The notes under the pieces are model-generated. The model was given only the letters and a program-made list of their open reading frames with translations. It did no database searches and was not told the DNA's origin. From positions 1,674,001 through 1,738,000 of the forward strand of contig OY978101.1 in NCBI GenBank assembly GCA_963854735.1: a stretch of DNA of 64,000 nt, in the 5' to 3' direction. The DNA comes from Marvania coccoides. Its lineage: Eukaryota > Chlorophyta > Trebouxiophyceae > Chlorellales > Chlorellaceae. This document shows, in pieces, positions 10,011 through 20,495 of the stretch (positions within the stretch are counted from its first letter, which is position 1; every line of letters begins with the position of its first letter). The translations under genes were made by a program, and so were the position numbers.

Positions 10011-11332
10011 CTACTGCTGCTTGCACTCAGCCGGCTGCTCCTTGATGTCCCTGGGCTTTCCCTCGCCGCCCTCCTCATCGTCGTCATCCTCCTCGCTGTC
10101 CTCCCCCTCCTCGCCACCCTCAGAGTCGCCCTCTTCGTCCTCGTCCTCGCTCTCGCCCTCCTCCATCTCCATCAGCGCCTCGCCGGTGAACCACTTGACC
10201 GCATGGGGCACGATCTGCTCGCGCAGCACATCCCCAATGTGCATGTGCATCTCGATGTTGTCGCGCATCGCCTCCAGCTCCTCGTCCTCCTCCTCCTCTT
10301 CCTCCCCCAGGCCCTCGGGCACCTCGGGCGCGTCGGAAAACCACCGGAAGAAAGACTCAACCGGCTCCAGCTTGGTCTGCGGCTTGGCCTTGGACCCCGC
10401 CTTGGGCTTTTTCTTCATCTTCTTCACGGTGACGTCCTTGTCCGCGCGCCAATTGATGTCGCACCCCTCAATGTCCTTCACCGAGATGTAGCCGCCCTCC
10501 TCAGCCACGGCGTAGGTCACAGTCAGCTCAGAGTTGGTCAGGAAGGGGTTCTCCTTGAAGAAAAATGTGATTTTGAAGCCAATTTCGTCGCCGTCTTCGT
10601 CGGTGATATCTTCAGCCTGGACGTCGGTCACAAAGGCTAGCACCTCGAGGTCCTTCTCAGTGATGCGCTCCTCCAGCTCGGGGTGGTTGCGCAGGGCGAT
10701 GGCCCAGAACTCGGGGACGCCGGGCACGGGGGCCTCGCCGTCCTCGCCGGGAGCGGCCTTGGCAGCCTCCTCCTCGTTGCCGGGAGCCTCCTCTTCGCCG
10801 GACACGATGGCGCGGCGCTTGTTGAGCAGGGGGGCTGCATTACGTTTGAAGAAAAAAGTCAGAAAAAGAGGGAGAACGTAAACAAATAAATGACCATTCC
10901 CGCTTTGAGACACAAAGAAAAGTTCTTACCGTACAGCTGGCGGTACTTGGCCTCCAGCGCCTTCATTTCCTCCTCAAACTGCTCCTCCAGGTCGTCATAC
11001 TCGTGCTGCAGCGTCTCCAGGTGGTCGATGCGGCCGCGAATGGCGGGGGCGAGGGCCTCGATGAACCCGCTGGACTGGCCAACCATGCGCTGCAGACCAG
11101 CCTGCATGGCCGCGATCAGAGCGGGGTTGCCGGAGGCAAGCAGCGCCTGCAATTGGTCTGCACCACGGGAGAAGGAGAGAGAGAGGGGATTAATAAAACG
11201 TGCAAACGCTGCGCTCCTTTTTCCCATGACGGTGCACGCCAAACGATGCTTCTTACCAGGGCTCACGACAAACTCGGGGTCGTCCTCCCCGGCGTTCAGC
11301 GCAGGGTTTCCCGCTGCATTATTTTTCGCCAT
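10011..11332 (-). CDS. NAP1: Nucleosome assembly protein 1 (NAP1)
   Basis: Three exons, 11257-11332, 10930-11157 and 10011-10834 (both introns phase 1), total 375 aa. NAP1 is a histone H2A-H2B chaperone in the nucleus and cytosol. The dimerisation helix (LETLQHEYDDLEEQFEEEMKALEAKYRQLY) runs into APLLNKRRAIVSGE across the second intron. The core motif PEFWAIALRNHPELEERITEKD, the LEVLAFV segment, and the SFFRWFSDAPEVPE region follow. The C-terminus is a long Glu/Asp tract (about residues 285-360). No CaaX prenylation box is present; the chain ends ECKQQ. A 31-bp interrupted palindrome lies 49 bp upstream of the ATG. Confidence 0.95.
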
Positions 11333-11757
11333 TTTGTTTTGATACAGTCAAAATTCGGCGGTGTGCTTTGCTACAGAACCCAACAACTGTATTTACTAAA
11401 TACAATTGTTGTGCTTCCAAAATTAAAAATGGAGCTGGTGCCAATGTGCTGCGCCGCCAAAAGCGAAATTTTTGAATGAGGACCTGCTTTGAATGAAATA
11501 ATAGCTGGAGGGGGTTGCATTCTAGTACGTGCCTGAGCTCGGACCTGCTTTGAATGAAAACCCCAAGCCACTCTCTCATAGACATAATATTATAACGTTA
11601 CAGTGCAACAAAAATCAATTTGAATCAAGTCAAAACCGACTCTCTCCTTTCATCGTCGTAATAATAAAAATCTACTCTCAAAATTTCTTCTCCGCCGCCT
11701 CCACTCCTCGGCTTTGCCTTTATCATATCTTCATCAATAAATTCATCACACAAATGT
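11333..11757. other. Intergenic with palindrome and direct repeat
   Basis: Spacer between NAP1 start and MPH2 stop. It holds the palindrome at 11381-11411 and a 19-bp direct repeat, GGACCTGCTTTGAATGAAA, at 11480-11498 and 11541-11559. No gene seen. Confidence 0.6.
11381..11411. repeat. 31-bp interrupted palindrome near NAP1 start
   Basis: Arms CAACAACTGTATTTA and TAAATACAATTGTTG pair at 14 of 15 positions around one base. It lies 49 bp upstream of the NAP1 ATG, in the leader or core promoter. Confidence 0.65.
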
Positions 11758-12384
11758 TCACAGCCCCTTGAGCGACGCCGCGATGCCGGCCTCGGCGGCC
11801 CAGCTCTGCAGCGACGCCACCAGCGCCACGTAGCCGCTCTTGGCTCCGCTGAGGGAGCCGCTGCCGGCCGCCTTTTGGAGGCTGGCCAGCTGCGACACAA
11901 CCTTGGCAGCTTTCACGTCCCCAGACAGCGATGCAGCAGCCTTGCCAAAGTCGTCAGCCCAGCTGCCGTTGAGGGTAGAGGCGGCGGCAGCCACCTCCCC
12001 TGCCGCCAGCTGCTTGCCGGCCAGCCCCAGCGAGTTCACCGCCCGCTGGATGGGGGCCAGCTCCTTCTTCTCGGAGGAATCCACAAAGCCCTCGGTGCGG
12101 GCAAACGTCTTCTCGGTGGCGCGTTCGCTGGCCAGGCGGGACTTGCGGTTTGCGCGCGCCTTCTCCACCAGCTCCTCATCGTCGTCATCGGGAATCAGCG
12201 CCCATGCGGGGGAAGTCACAAGAGGGGCAGCGGCGAACAGCGCGGCCAGGGAGCGGCGGGAAATGGCGGGGGCGTCCTGGCGGGCGGCACCCAGCACCAC
12301 GGCGGCGCGACGGGCGCGGGTGGTGGCGGCGGAGTGGAGCGCAAACACGGCGCCCGCGTGGGAGGTCACGGAGGTGGTCTGCAT
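11758..12384 (-). CDS. MPH2: Thylakoid lumen MPH2-like protein (16.5-kDa lumenal family)
   Basis: Single exon, 208 aa. In plants this family (maintenance of photosystem II under high light 2) assists PSII repair. It has a bipartite leader: a basic, Ala-rich plastid transit part followed by the twin-arginine motif SRRS (42-45), a hydrophobic core and a lumenal cleavage site at about AWA/L (after residue 62), so Tat import is likely. The mature N-terminus IPDDDDEELVEKARANRKSR matches the family's acidic DDD-x-ELLEK-x-RKKR start, and the C-terminus ends in LKGL as in the Arabidopsis protein. The mature chain of about 146 residues is helical and Ala-rich. The call rests on these two ends and overall size. 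Confidence 0.72.
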   Translation of the reverse strand: MQTTSVTSHAGAVFALHSAATTRARRAAVVLGAARQDAPAISRRSLAALFAAAPLVTSPAWALIPDDDDEELVEKARANRKSRLASERATEKTFARTEGFVDSSEKKELAPIQRAVNSLGLAGKQLAAGEVAAAASTLNGSWADDFGKAAASLSGDVKAAKVVSQLASLQKAAGSGSLSGAKSGYVALVASLQSWAAEAGIAASLKGL

Positions 12385-13327
12385 TGCTCTGCGGGGCAGT
12401 GTGTGGTGGAAATTGGGTTAGATGTGAAATGGGGGGCGATCGGCCGCGGCGATGGGCTGCAGAGCGAGCTCGAAGGCCGCCTAATTTATTTGTGGTGATG
12501 AAAAAGAGACTAACGCTTTATACCTACAGTCGTAGCGATGCTCGCGGGTCAATGCAATCTTGGTTCTCGTTTAAAAAAGATATATATATGGCGAGCGCTG
12601 CGGTGTCGTGGCTCAAAAATTGATCTCGTGGTAGGGGTGATGAACGTGAAGAAACTTTTGTTTATTGCAGCCATGTCAGCAACCCAGGGGGGCCAAGAAA
12701 TAAGCCTGCTTCCATAGCTGCAGGGAAATAATAGACTGAACAGTTCCATGGCCGGGATGAAATGAACACGATTGCCGCAATAGCTTTCGTCGTCGTTGGC
12801 TGCTGCAGGCGCTTTTCCCACTCACATTCAAGCCCAGAGAACACCAAGCCACGCTGGGAGGCCCCCAAGGACAGAAGGTCACGTGGAAGTTCCTTCAAAT
12901 TATATCTTCTTTCTAGTGATTGCCCTGAGCAATCTTTTACATGATGCATTCTCAAGAAAAAAATTAAGGTAAAATACAAACCGAAACAGCCAAGGTATTT
13001 AGTATCAATGTGGCCAGCGGCGGGGGGTGAGTATCTTGGAAAATATGCATGGAAACAAAATTCGAACAGCATGAAAAGTGTATGCACAGAAATTATCGTC
13101 GAATGGGCGGAAGGTCGAAATGTTTCAAAATGTTTGAATCAGTCAGGTTCGTTTTTGAAATAGAAACAACATGCAAAATTGTCAGAGATAAAAACAACGA
13201 ACCTATATATGCTTGCCAGCCCAGGTAACACGCGGACAACGAGGTGCTAGGTGGGTAAAAAAGCCCAGAGGGAACGCTCAAGCAACAAAACTCATTTTAC
13301 TATCAACATGATGGAACGCTCTATACA
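12385..13327. other. Gene-free stretch
   Basis: No supported gene. Short frames here are AT-rich, lack plausible splice partners and show no family motif. A (TA)-rich tract lies at 12579-12590. Confidence 0.5.
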
Positions 13328-14815
13328 TTAGACGCCTTCCCGAATAACTGATTTAACCACAACCTGCCCAGTCCAGCCCGGCGGCGGGTCCCCAGGCATG
13401 CCAGGCACCAGAAGCAGCGCAGACCTGGCAGCGGTGGTATTGGTCGCTGGCAGGTTGGTGATGGCCACAGTCCGAGGGGAAATTGTGGTGGTGGTGGTGG
13501 TCTCTTCGTAGGGCTCCTCATCCAAAAACACTGCTGCCGTGGAGGAGGACTCGACACGCACAACCTCAGTCTCATTCTCCTTCTGCACAACCGCAGCAAC
13601 ACGAGCAGCCACGCTCTGTGGGGTTTCTTCGGTGGACAGCGGCTGCACGGTTCCCACGCTGTCGTTGGGTGCGTCGTAAAACAACTTGAAGTTACGGAAC
13701 AGGGTGTGGGTGGTCTTGTTAGGGGCCCACGTGCTGTCGCCCCCGCCAAACCAGGTGGCGACGTTGACCCCCTCGATGGAGACGTTGTCAAACCGCCGCC
13801 AGTTGACCTTGCTGTACTGGAACACGTCAACGCCATCAAAATTGAGTTTGATGACGCCGTCGGTGACGTTGGGGGTGTTGAGCACCATGCTCAGCCGCAG
13901 GGTGTGCCATTTTCCGGTCTGAAAGATGAACGAGCCGCGCATGAACCCGATACCCGCATCCCATGAGCACTCAGTGCAGGGCTTCACCTTGGTGAGCTGG
14001 CAGTCGGGGGCCGACCCACAGAAGGAGGAGTCTTGGAACCCGCGCTCGGGGACGTACAGGTAGGCCTCACCCCAGCCGTCGCGCCGCCACATGATACGGT
14101 AGGAAAAGCAATCGAAGGCGTTGATACCGCCACCGCAGCCTCGCCCGCCGTTGCTTCCACCACCCAGCCCTGGGAGCTTGCCGCCTGCATAGTTGAGAGG
14201 AAAAAATAGCGGTGAGTTATCTTACAATGCGAATTTTAGGCGCGTGCAATGTGGCGCTTCCTCGTTGTATGACAGTCAAATTCTCTACTATGTGTGCCGC
14301 CCACCTTTGTTCCAGTTGAAGTCCTCTGGGAAGTACACCTGGTACTCCAGGGTGGCACCGTGCCGCGAAAATGGGTTGTCCACCGCATTGGGGTTGTACT
14401 TGTAGGGGTAGGCGAAGAACAGCGTGCCGCCGGGTACTTGTGCGCTGGGGGACCAGGAGCCCTCGGGGTAGGTGATTTTCATCACGGGGCGGCCAGAGTC
14501 GGGGTCGGTAGGGTCGATAATGTACTCTTCGTAGGGGTAGCTCCGCCCAGGCAGGATTCCTGTGCACGTTTGCTTTCCGTCGCACGCGTTGTCCGAGACG
14601 GCTGGGGCAAAGTAGGAGCGATTGTAAACGGTGTCAAGGCGGCCGCGCCATGCTGGAATCTGGGTGTTGTTGACGACGGCGGCGTGGAGCTTGCGGTTTG
14701 AGCCTCCGAAGAGGTCGGCACGGGAGAAGTGAGTGGGATGATGATCACTTGTTGCTTGGCAGACCGCGACAAGCAGCAGAGTTGCGGCAAGCAACGCGTG
14801 CTGTTTTGCGATCAT
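13328..14815 (-). CDS. Secreted polysaccharide lyase family 14 protein, paralogue 1
   Basis: Exons 14305-14815 and 13328-14184 (phase 1) encode 455 aa. A signal peptide (MIAKQHALLAATLLLVAVCQA) precedes a PL14 jelly-roll domain (about 50-385). The splice rebuilds NWNKGGKLPGLGGG. Further motifs are CFSYRIMWRRDGWGEAYLYV, then NTPNVTDG and ATWFGGGDSTWAP. The Lys of GGKLPG, the Ser-x-Arg of CFSYR and the Tyr-x-Tyr of AYLYV occupy the places of the catalytic residues reported for chlorovirus vAL-1, as I recall them. PL14 enzymes cleave alginate or glucuronan by beta-elimination, so wall uronan turnover is inferred. The C-terminal 70 residues are Thr/Val-rich and absent from the two sister proteins. 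Confidence 0.85.
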
Positions 14816-15459
14816 TTAGGGTTAAACTACTCAAAATCGATCAAATGGTAGGAAGGGGATGCCGGTTAAAGGCTTTGGCGACAAGGGGATTGAAGGCTTG
14901 GGGAGGAGGCAGGGGGTCGAATTGACATATATTGGTGGAATTGTAACTTATAAGGGTACGGTTATTAAAATTATAACACGTTGGCTGCAGTAAAGGGGGG
15001 TGTAGCAGTGTAGCACGCGGAACCTTTGTGCCGGGTTCCAAAGCCGGTCAAATTCGCGCAAATTTTTTAAATCCAGCTTCAGCTGTTGCAGAGCACGGCA
15101 GACGACAAACTTCAGAAGGCATTTGTTTGCTAATTTTGGTAATTTGCAGGCGTTTATTGCAGACTGGTTGTCGTGCACGCGTGCGTTCGCCCCGGGATTT
15201 TGTCAGTGAATTGGCGCATTAATTTTCAAGTTCTTCTCCGGTACACAGCCGCTCGTTACCTACAAAACCCCAGGCAGTAATAGTTCACATGCAAGTATCG
15301 CTAAATAAAAGTAATGCAAACATGCACTGGCGGATTAATCAAATTCCCTTTGCCGAAAGCCACGGCGGCTTTCGGGTCCTCTTTTCGGGGAGTACATACA
15401 TACATAGTAACAACCCACTCATGTTATTGGTTAATTTGTCACCCGAATGTAATACCCCG

Positions 15460-15580
15460 AACTCAGCATATTCTAAAGCCAGGCCAGAAACTCTGATATT
15501 CGATCTGCCCTTGGGGGCGTGCCCTTGGGATACTGTGCGGTGGCAGAGTGGGTCTGGGAATTTACAACCCACGCAGCAAC
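15460..15580 (+). repeat. Foldback repeat, left arm
   Basis: About 120 bp matching the reverse complement of 16070-16190 with roughly 75-80% identity and one-base indels. Shared blocks include GCCAGGCCAGAA, ATTCGATCT and GTGCCCTTGGGA. Both arms also give similar conceptual peptides (ARPEL, then PWG-x-ALG and GLGI), so they may be copies of an old coding element. Confidence 0.7.
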
Positions 15581-16069
15581 AATTAACCAGGTTTGCCGAT
15601 TTACAGGTCTACATGTGTGTCCATTGGTCAACGGCTGTCGGGGTTTTTCCTTTATCTCAAACGCCTATTTTTTTTCTGTCAAAAATACTGAAACAAAATA
15701 ATCAGCAATCGCCAGCCTTTCTCAACCCGCCGCCTAGCATTCATTCCGGAAACTGATGAAGTAGGGGGTGCTTTCCCTGAGCTTCATCCAACGCGAATTG
15801 AATTTTTATCTTCTATTACAAAACTTGAACTTATTAATGTCTCCATTTGGAAGCATAAACATTTCACGGAGCAAGTACCTCAATGCGCACTTTTGATTCC
15901 ATAAGTGCTTCATGGTTTTGGTTGGAAAGTAGAACAACATAATACCAAAACCGGCGGTGTTGAGTTTTCGCAGTAAAAGCATTTTGCTCTTCTCGTCCTC
16001 AGTTTAAAGCCGTCAGAGCTATCACTTTCATGACAAACTCCCCCTAGGCTGGAAATATCATCTGCCAGT

Positions 16070-16190
16070 GGTTGCATGAATTTGGAGATTCCTAGACCCA
16101 TCCCGCCGCCGCACGGTCTCCCAAGGGCACTCCCCCAGGGGAAGATCGAATGCCAGAGTTCTGGCCTGGCGTTAGAACTTGCTGAGTTAA
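16070..16190 (-). repeat. Foldback repeat, right arm
   Basis: Inverted counterpart of 15460-15580, with about 490 bp between the arms. See that entry. Confidence 0.7.
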
Positions 16191-16795
16191 GGTATGAATT
16201 TGGCATAATCGTGTCCCTTTCGGGGGGTGCGTGGCGGGTTGGGCCCCCCCCCCTTTCTTCGGAAGAGGGGCCACCCGGCTGGCATTTTTTTTAACAGTCT
16301 ACTACGGGGCCGTAATTGCCCTTTTGTGCGGACTTTAAACCCTGTAATGTATGTATGTATGCATACGGAGCGTACCCGCATTGCCGCCAGTGAGCTCATT
16401 GGCTGACGTTCCTGCTCGCAGTTTTCGCCTGCTCCTAGTACTCGTGCAAGCATTTTATTCGCCACGATTTCCCCCCACCCCCCCGCCCCTTTCGCCCATG
16501 CAGACACAGTGTCGCTTTTTTGTGAGAAAAGGTGGAAAGATCTTTTACCTCAAGCAATAATTCCCACCGATCACAAGCCCTTGTTTTTATATATATATCA
16601 TCAATATTTGCCAGCGGCGAGCATAGGAACCTGGTCGGGCCTCATAATAAATAAAACCCCCTCGCTCAAACATTTATTTTTAAGCTTCTCTTGTTCGCCC
16701 GATAACGATGTTTCAAGCGAACACAGCGCCTATCGTCTAAATTGAATATAGTGAAACTCGGATCCTGGGTCTCCGCAGGAGCAAAAACGCACAAA

Positions 16796-16916
16796 ATGAG
16801 TTTACCTGGAGAACACCAGCGTGACGCCGAAATATACACGTATGAGTCGCCCAGCTTGGTGTACGCCATGAATTGGAGCGTGAGTGATTCCCCAGGACAT
16901 CAGCAACCTGCTGCAA

Positions 16917-16950
<34 letters not shown>

Positions 16951-17951
16951 CTTAAAATCAAGCCACCACCTTGATTTTAATCATCCCAAAATCACTTCTC
17001 ACATCGCAGGTCCGCCCGGACAAACCTTTGCGGCTAGCTGTGGGCAGCTTCATCGAGGACTACAACAATCGCGTTGAGGTGATCTCTCTGGACGAGTCCA
17101 GGGGCGCCCTAACCGCCGACCCCCGCCTCTCCTTCTCCCACCCCTACCCCCCAACCAAACTGGCGTTCATCCCCGACCGAGACGGCACCCGACCCGACCT
17201 TCTGGCTTCTTCTGGCGACTACCTCCGCCTGTGGCGCTTGTCGGAGGACGGCGTCACGCTGGAGAAGCTGCTGAACAATTCAAAGGCGTCCGCCGTGGCT
17301 GCCCCGCTCACGTCCTTCGACTGGAATGAGTCGGACCTGCGGCGGGTGGGCACTTCCTCCATCGACACCACCTGCACGGTGTGGGACGTGGAGCGCGGGG
17401 TGGTGGAGGCGCAGCTGATCGCACATGACCGAGAAGTGTACGACTTCGCGTGGGGCGGCGTGGGGGTGTTTGCGTCGGTGTCTGCAGACGCCTCGGTGCG
17501 GGTGTTTGACCTGCGGGACAAGGAGCACTCGACGATCATTTATGAGGCACCCAACCCTGACACCCCGCTGCTGCGGCTGGCGTGGAACAGGCAAGACCCA
17601 CGGTACCTGGCCACAATCGCGCTGGACTCTTCAAAAACCCTCATCCTGGACATTCGATTCCCCACCAGCCCCGTGGCTGAGCTGGACCGGCACCAGGCGG
17701 CTGTGAACGCGGTGGCGTGGGCTCCGCACTCTGCCCACCACATCTGCACCGCTGCTGACGACTCCACGGCGCTGATTTGGGATCTGTCGGGGCTACCGCA
17801 GGCCCCGGGGCAGCCCCCCGTGGGCCCTGGGCTTGACCCCATTTTGGCCTACACCGCGGCATCTGAGGTCAACCAGCTGCAGTGGAGCGCAGCGCAGCCG
17901 GAGTGGGTGTCCGTGTGCTTCGCCAACAAGACGCAGATCTTGAGGGTGTAG
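16796..17951 (+). CDS. WD40-repeat protein, TTG1/AN11/DCAF7 type
   Basis: Exons 16796-16879 and 17010-17951 (phase 0) give 341 aa, the usual family length. The join yields [31 protein letters not shown], the diagnostic N-terminus of DCAF7/WDR68 and plant TTG1. Further hallmarks are [12 protein letters not shown], the [10 protein letters not shown] segment, [24 protein letters not shown] and [17 protein letters not shown], followed by four to five further WD units. These scaffolds bind DYRK kinases, CUL4-DDB1 or, in plants, MYB-bHLH complexes; which applies in an alga is not visible. The 130-bp intron holds a run of about 29 C on the coding strand (16919-16947), a likely assembly-difficult tract. 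Confidence 0.93.
16919..16947 (+). repeat. Poly(C) tract in WD40 intron
   Basis: Uninterrupted run of about 29 C. Similar but shorter C or G runs lie in the NBP35, polyketide synthase and bL35 introns. Confidence 0.85.
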
Positions 17952-18587
17952 TGGCGGAAGAATGGGCGTTGCAGCTGCTGTTGTTCTTCTTCTTCTTTGT
18001 GGATTTTTCCCTTTGTGACAGCATAGCATAGGGGTGCCCAAGGGGGGGAATACAAACCGAGCCAGCCCGCAGTTGAAGATCTAACAAGCTTACTGATGAC
18101 AACGACCGCCTTAGACCAACCAGCACTACTTGCATTTTTCTTGACCTCTTTTTTATCCATTGTTACAGCGAATGACGAAGGACTTCATGGAAGAAAGACT
18201 CTGTCGCCTGATAAACACAAAACAGGGTGCCAAGCCCTTGGGTGCAACTGACATGTTGATATTAATTTAATGCAAAATATAACCAACGACAACAACAACA
18301 ACAACAACGCAAAAAACAGCCACAACCATGCAGCTGCGTCAGAAATAACAGAAATAATAATAAGCAAATAGGGAGAAAGAAAAAAAGTGAGCGGGCGGAG
18401 GGAAAATGCAAGGAGTCTTTTGATTGAATGGAACGAATGAAAAATCGTTTTATAATATTATTATTCTTGATGCATGGCATAGAATGTACAACTCAGAGCT
18501 GTAGTAGATAGGAAACATAAATGATGGGTGGATGGACGGCTGCAACTGCTGCTGCCGTACAATGTTGATTGATTGCTTGAATGATGG
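17952..18587. other. Convergent intergenic spacer
   Basis: 3' flanks of the WD40 gene and of PL14 paralogue 2. It contains a short (CAA)n microsatellite at about 18282-18308. No gene seen. Confidence 0.55.
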
Positions 18588-19909
18588 TTACCACGGCGAC
18601 ACGTCGATCTTCTCCTCCAGCACCACCTGCTGGATGGGGCCCCGAGCAAAGAGGACGGCGTCGCGAGCGCCGCTGGTGGTGGCGGGCCCGGTGCGGTACG
18701 CCTTGATGTTGCGCAGCAGAATATGGGTGTCCTTGGGGGGCGCCCAGGTGGCATCGCTGCCTCCAAACCACGAGGAGATCTCGATGCCCTCGATCTTCAT
18801 GCCGTCGTTCCACCGCCAGTTCATTTGATCGAAAGAAGCCACCAGCTTGCCGTTGTACTCCAGCCCCATGTAGCCGTTGGCCTTTCCTGGGTCGTTGAGG
18901 ATGATGTGGGTGCGGATCTGCTGCCACACGCCCTTTTGGAACTTGAAGGAGCCGCGGCCCCAAGACACGCCAGTGCGGTAGTCGCAGTTGATGCAAGGGA
19001 ACTTGTTCTCAGAGCACTGGGGCAGGCGGGTGCAAAACTCGGGGCCCTGGCCGCCCTCCTTTGCGTACAGGTACGCCTCTCCCATTCCGTCGCGGCGCCA
19101 CATGACGCGGTAAGAGAAGCAGTCGTGGGGGTCCACGCCGCCGCCGCACCCGCGCCCGTTGTTCTTTCCACCAGACATGCCTGGCAGCTTGCCGCCTGCA
19201 GATATTAAATAAATACATGGGGTAAGTGGAATAGAAATGCGTCTGCACCTTTGCTGAAGAAAGCCCAAATAACAAATAAACAAAATTGTAGCATGGTCTC
19301 ACCCTTCACAAAGTCAAAGTCTTCGGGAAAGAATACATCAAACTCCAGCGACGCGCCCAACCCGGAGAAGGCATTGCCGGCCTCTGTGGGCTTGGTTTTG
19401 TAGGGGAAGCCAAATAGCAGAGTGCCTCCAGGCTTGGCACCACCAGGAGACCAATGGCCCTGTGGGAAATAGCGATAACAAGAATGATCAGAGTGTGATC
19501 AGAGAAAAAACAAATTTAACAAGCCAGCGTTCTGCCTTCTTCTTCTCACCTTGGGGTACGAGATCTTCATGACTGGCTGGTTGCTGTCGCCAGTGGGGTC
19601 AATGAGGTATTCCTCATATGGGTAGGTGCCCAGATGGGACTTGCACGTCTGGCCAGGGTCGCACTTGTTGACGGCGATGGACTGAGCAAAGTAGGACCGG
19701 CGATTCAGAGGGTCCACCCTACCGCGCCACGCCACCATGTCGTCAGTTGCACTGCTGCGAGTTTGGAACAGCTGGCGGACTCTGGAGGTGGTGAGTTCTC
19801 CAAAGTCTGAGGTGGGACTGGCAAGTAGATCTAATGTCTCTCCAGCGGGCGCCTCCATTCCCACCACTGAAGCAGCCAGCAGGGCCACTATGAGATACTT
19901 TACCACCAT
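18588..19909 (-). CDS. Secreted polysaccharide lyase family 14 protein, paralogue 2
   Basis: Three exons, 19550-19909, 19303-19459 and 18588-19195 (phases 0 and 1), give 374 aa. The signal peptide is MVVKYLIVALLAASVVGMEA. The order of motifs matches paralogue 1: VAWRGRVDPLNRRSYFA, GTYPYEEYLIDPTGD, GGTLLFGFPYK, FVKGGKLPGMSGG, CFSYRVMWRRDGMGEAYLYA and SSWFGGSDATWAPP. The presumed catalytic Lys, Ser-x-Arg and Tyr-x-Tyr are present. The last intron sits at the same phase-1 position before GGKLPG as in both neighbours; the first intron (after SYPK) is private to this copy. The domain ends shortly after VVLEEKIDVSPW, without paralogue 1's tail. Uronan lyase activity is inferred from the family. Confidence 0.85.
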
Positions 19910-20495
19910 TGCGCGACAGCAAAATCCGGTGATAGCCGCTTTGTTGTGAAAGAGATTATACAGATCTGAAAAATATAATACAGTTTATGCTTCTCTTCTC
20001 CTTCTCGTCGTTCAAATGCTTTACCTCGTTATAAATAATACCCGGGATCTTTGATTAATATTACTTGAACACTAGAGCTGCAGAATGAAGTCAGACATGA
20101 TGCTGGGCGCGCTTTGCAGTTGGTGTTCTGGTGAGGTGACACGGCTGCAGCGTCACAAAGTTTGGGGTGTGCAATGTCGGAATTCTTATATTAAGAACTA
20201 GTGGTAGTGGGATTGCGCCGTTGCTCCACTTAATTCCTCTAATCCACACTCGTTTGTGAGTTTCTTACGAGACGGGCAGAATGCAATATGTGAAGAAAGA
20301 CCAAAAAAATGAACACTGTGCTTCAAAACTTGTATCCTAACCGACTAAAAATCTAGCACTAGAAAATGCAGCAAAGTAATTTATTTGGTTAATTTATTGT
20401 ACATCAGAAGAGGGGACCCTCATTTATCACCCCTTATTCCTCGCATTCACACACCATCTACGCCCACTAAAATATTCACCCCCCTTGTATCAGTG
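19910..20495. other. Spacer between PL14 paralogues 2 and 3
   Basis: Promoter side of paralogue 2 and 3' flank of paralogue 3, AT-rich. No gene or repeat recognised. Confidence 0.5.

Larger units (their letters stand above)
14816..16795. other. 2-kb gene-free region with decayed foldback repeat
   Basis: No gene is supported. It contains the inverted repeat pair 15460-15580 / 16070-16190 and outer ATAC/GTAT-rich microsatellite-like tracts near 15397-15412 and 16347-16364. All reading frames are interrupted. Confidence 0.6.

Noticed and set aside
9835..10640. Plus-strand frames through the NAP1 region, with long Ser or Leu runs
   Set aside because: The Ser/Leu runs are the reverse reading of NAP1's acidic codons. 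Only the part left of 10000 is kept as a weak small-gene idea.
12662..13087. Minus-strand 141-codon frame in the gene-free stretch
   Set aside because: AT-rich codons, no splice partners and no recognisable motif.
15460..16190. Foldback arms as a tRNA-derived SINE
   Set aside because: A GATCGAAT stretch resembles the internal B box, but the consensus fails at the last position and no A box is found at the right distance.
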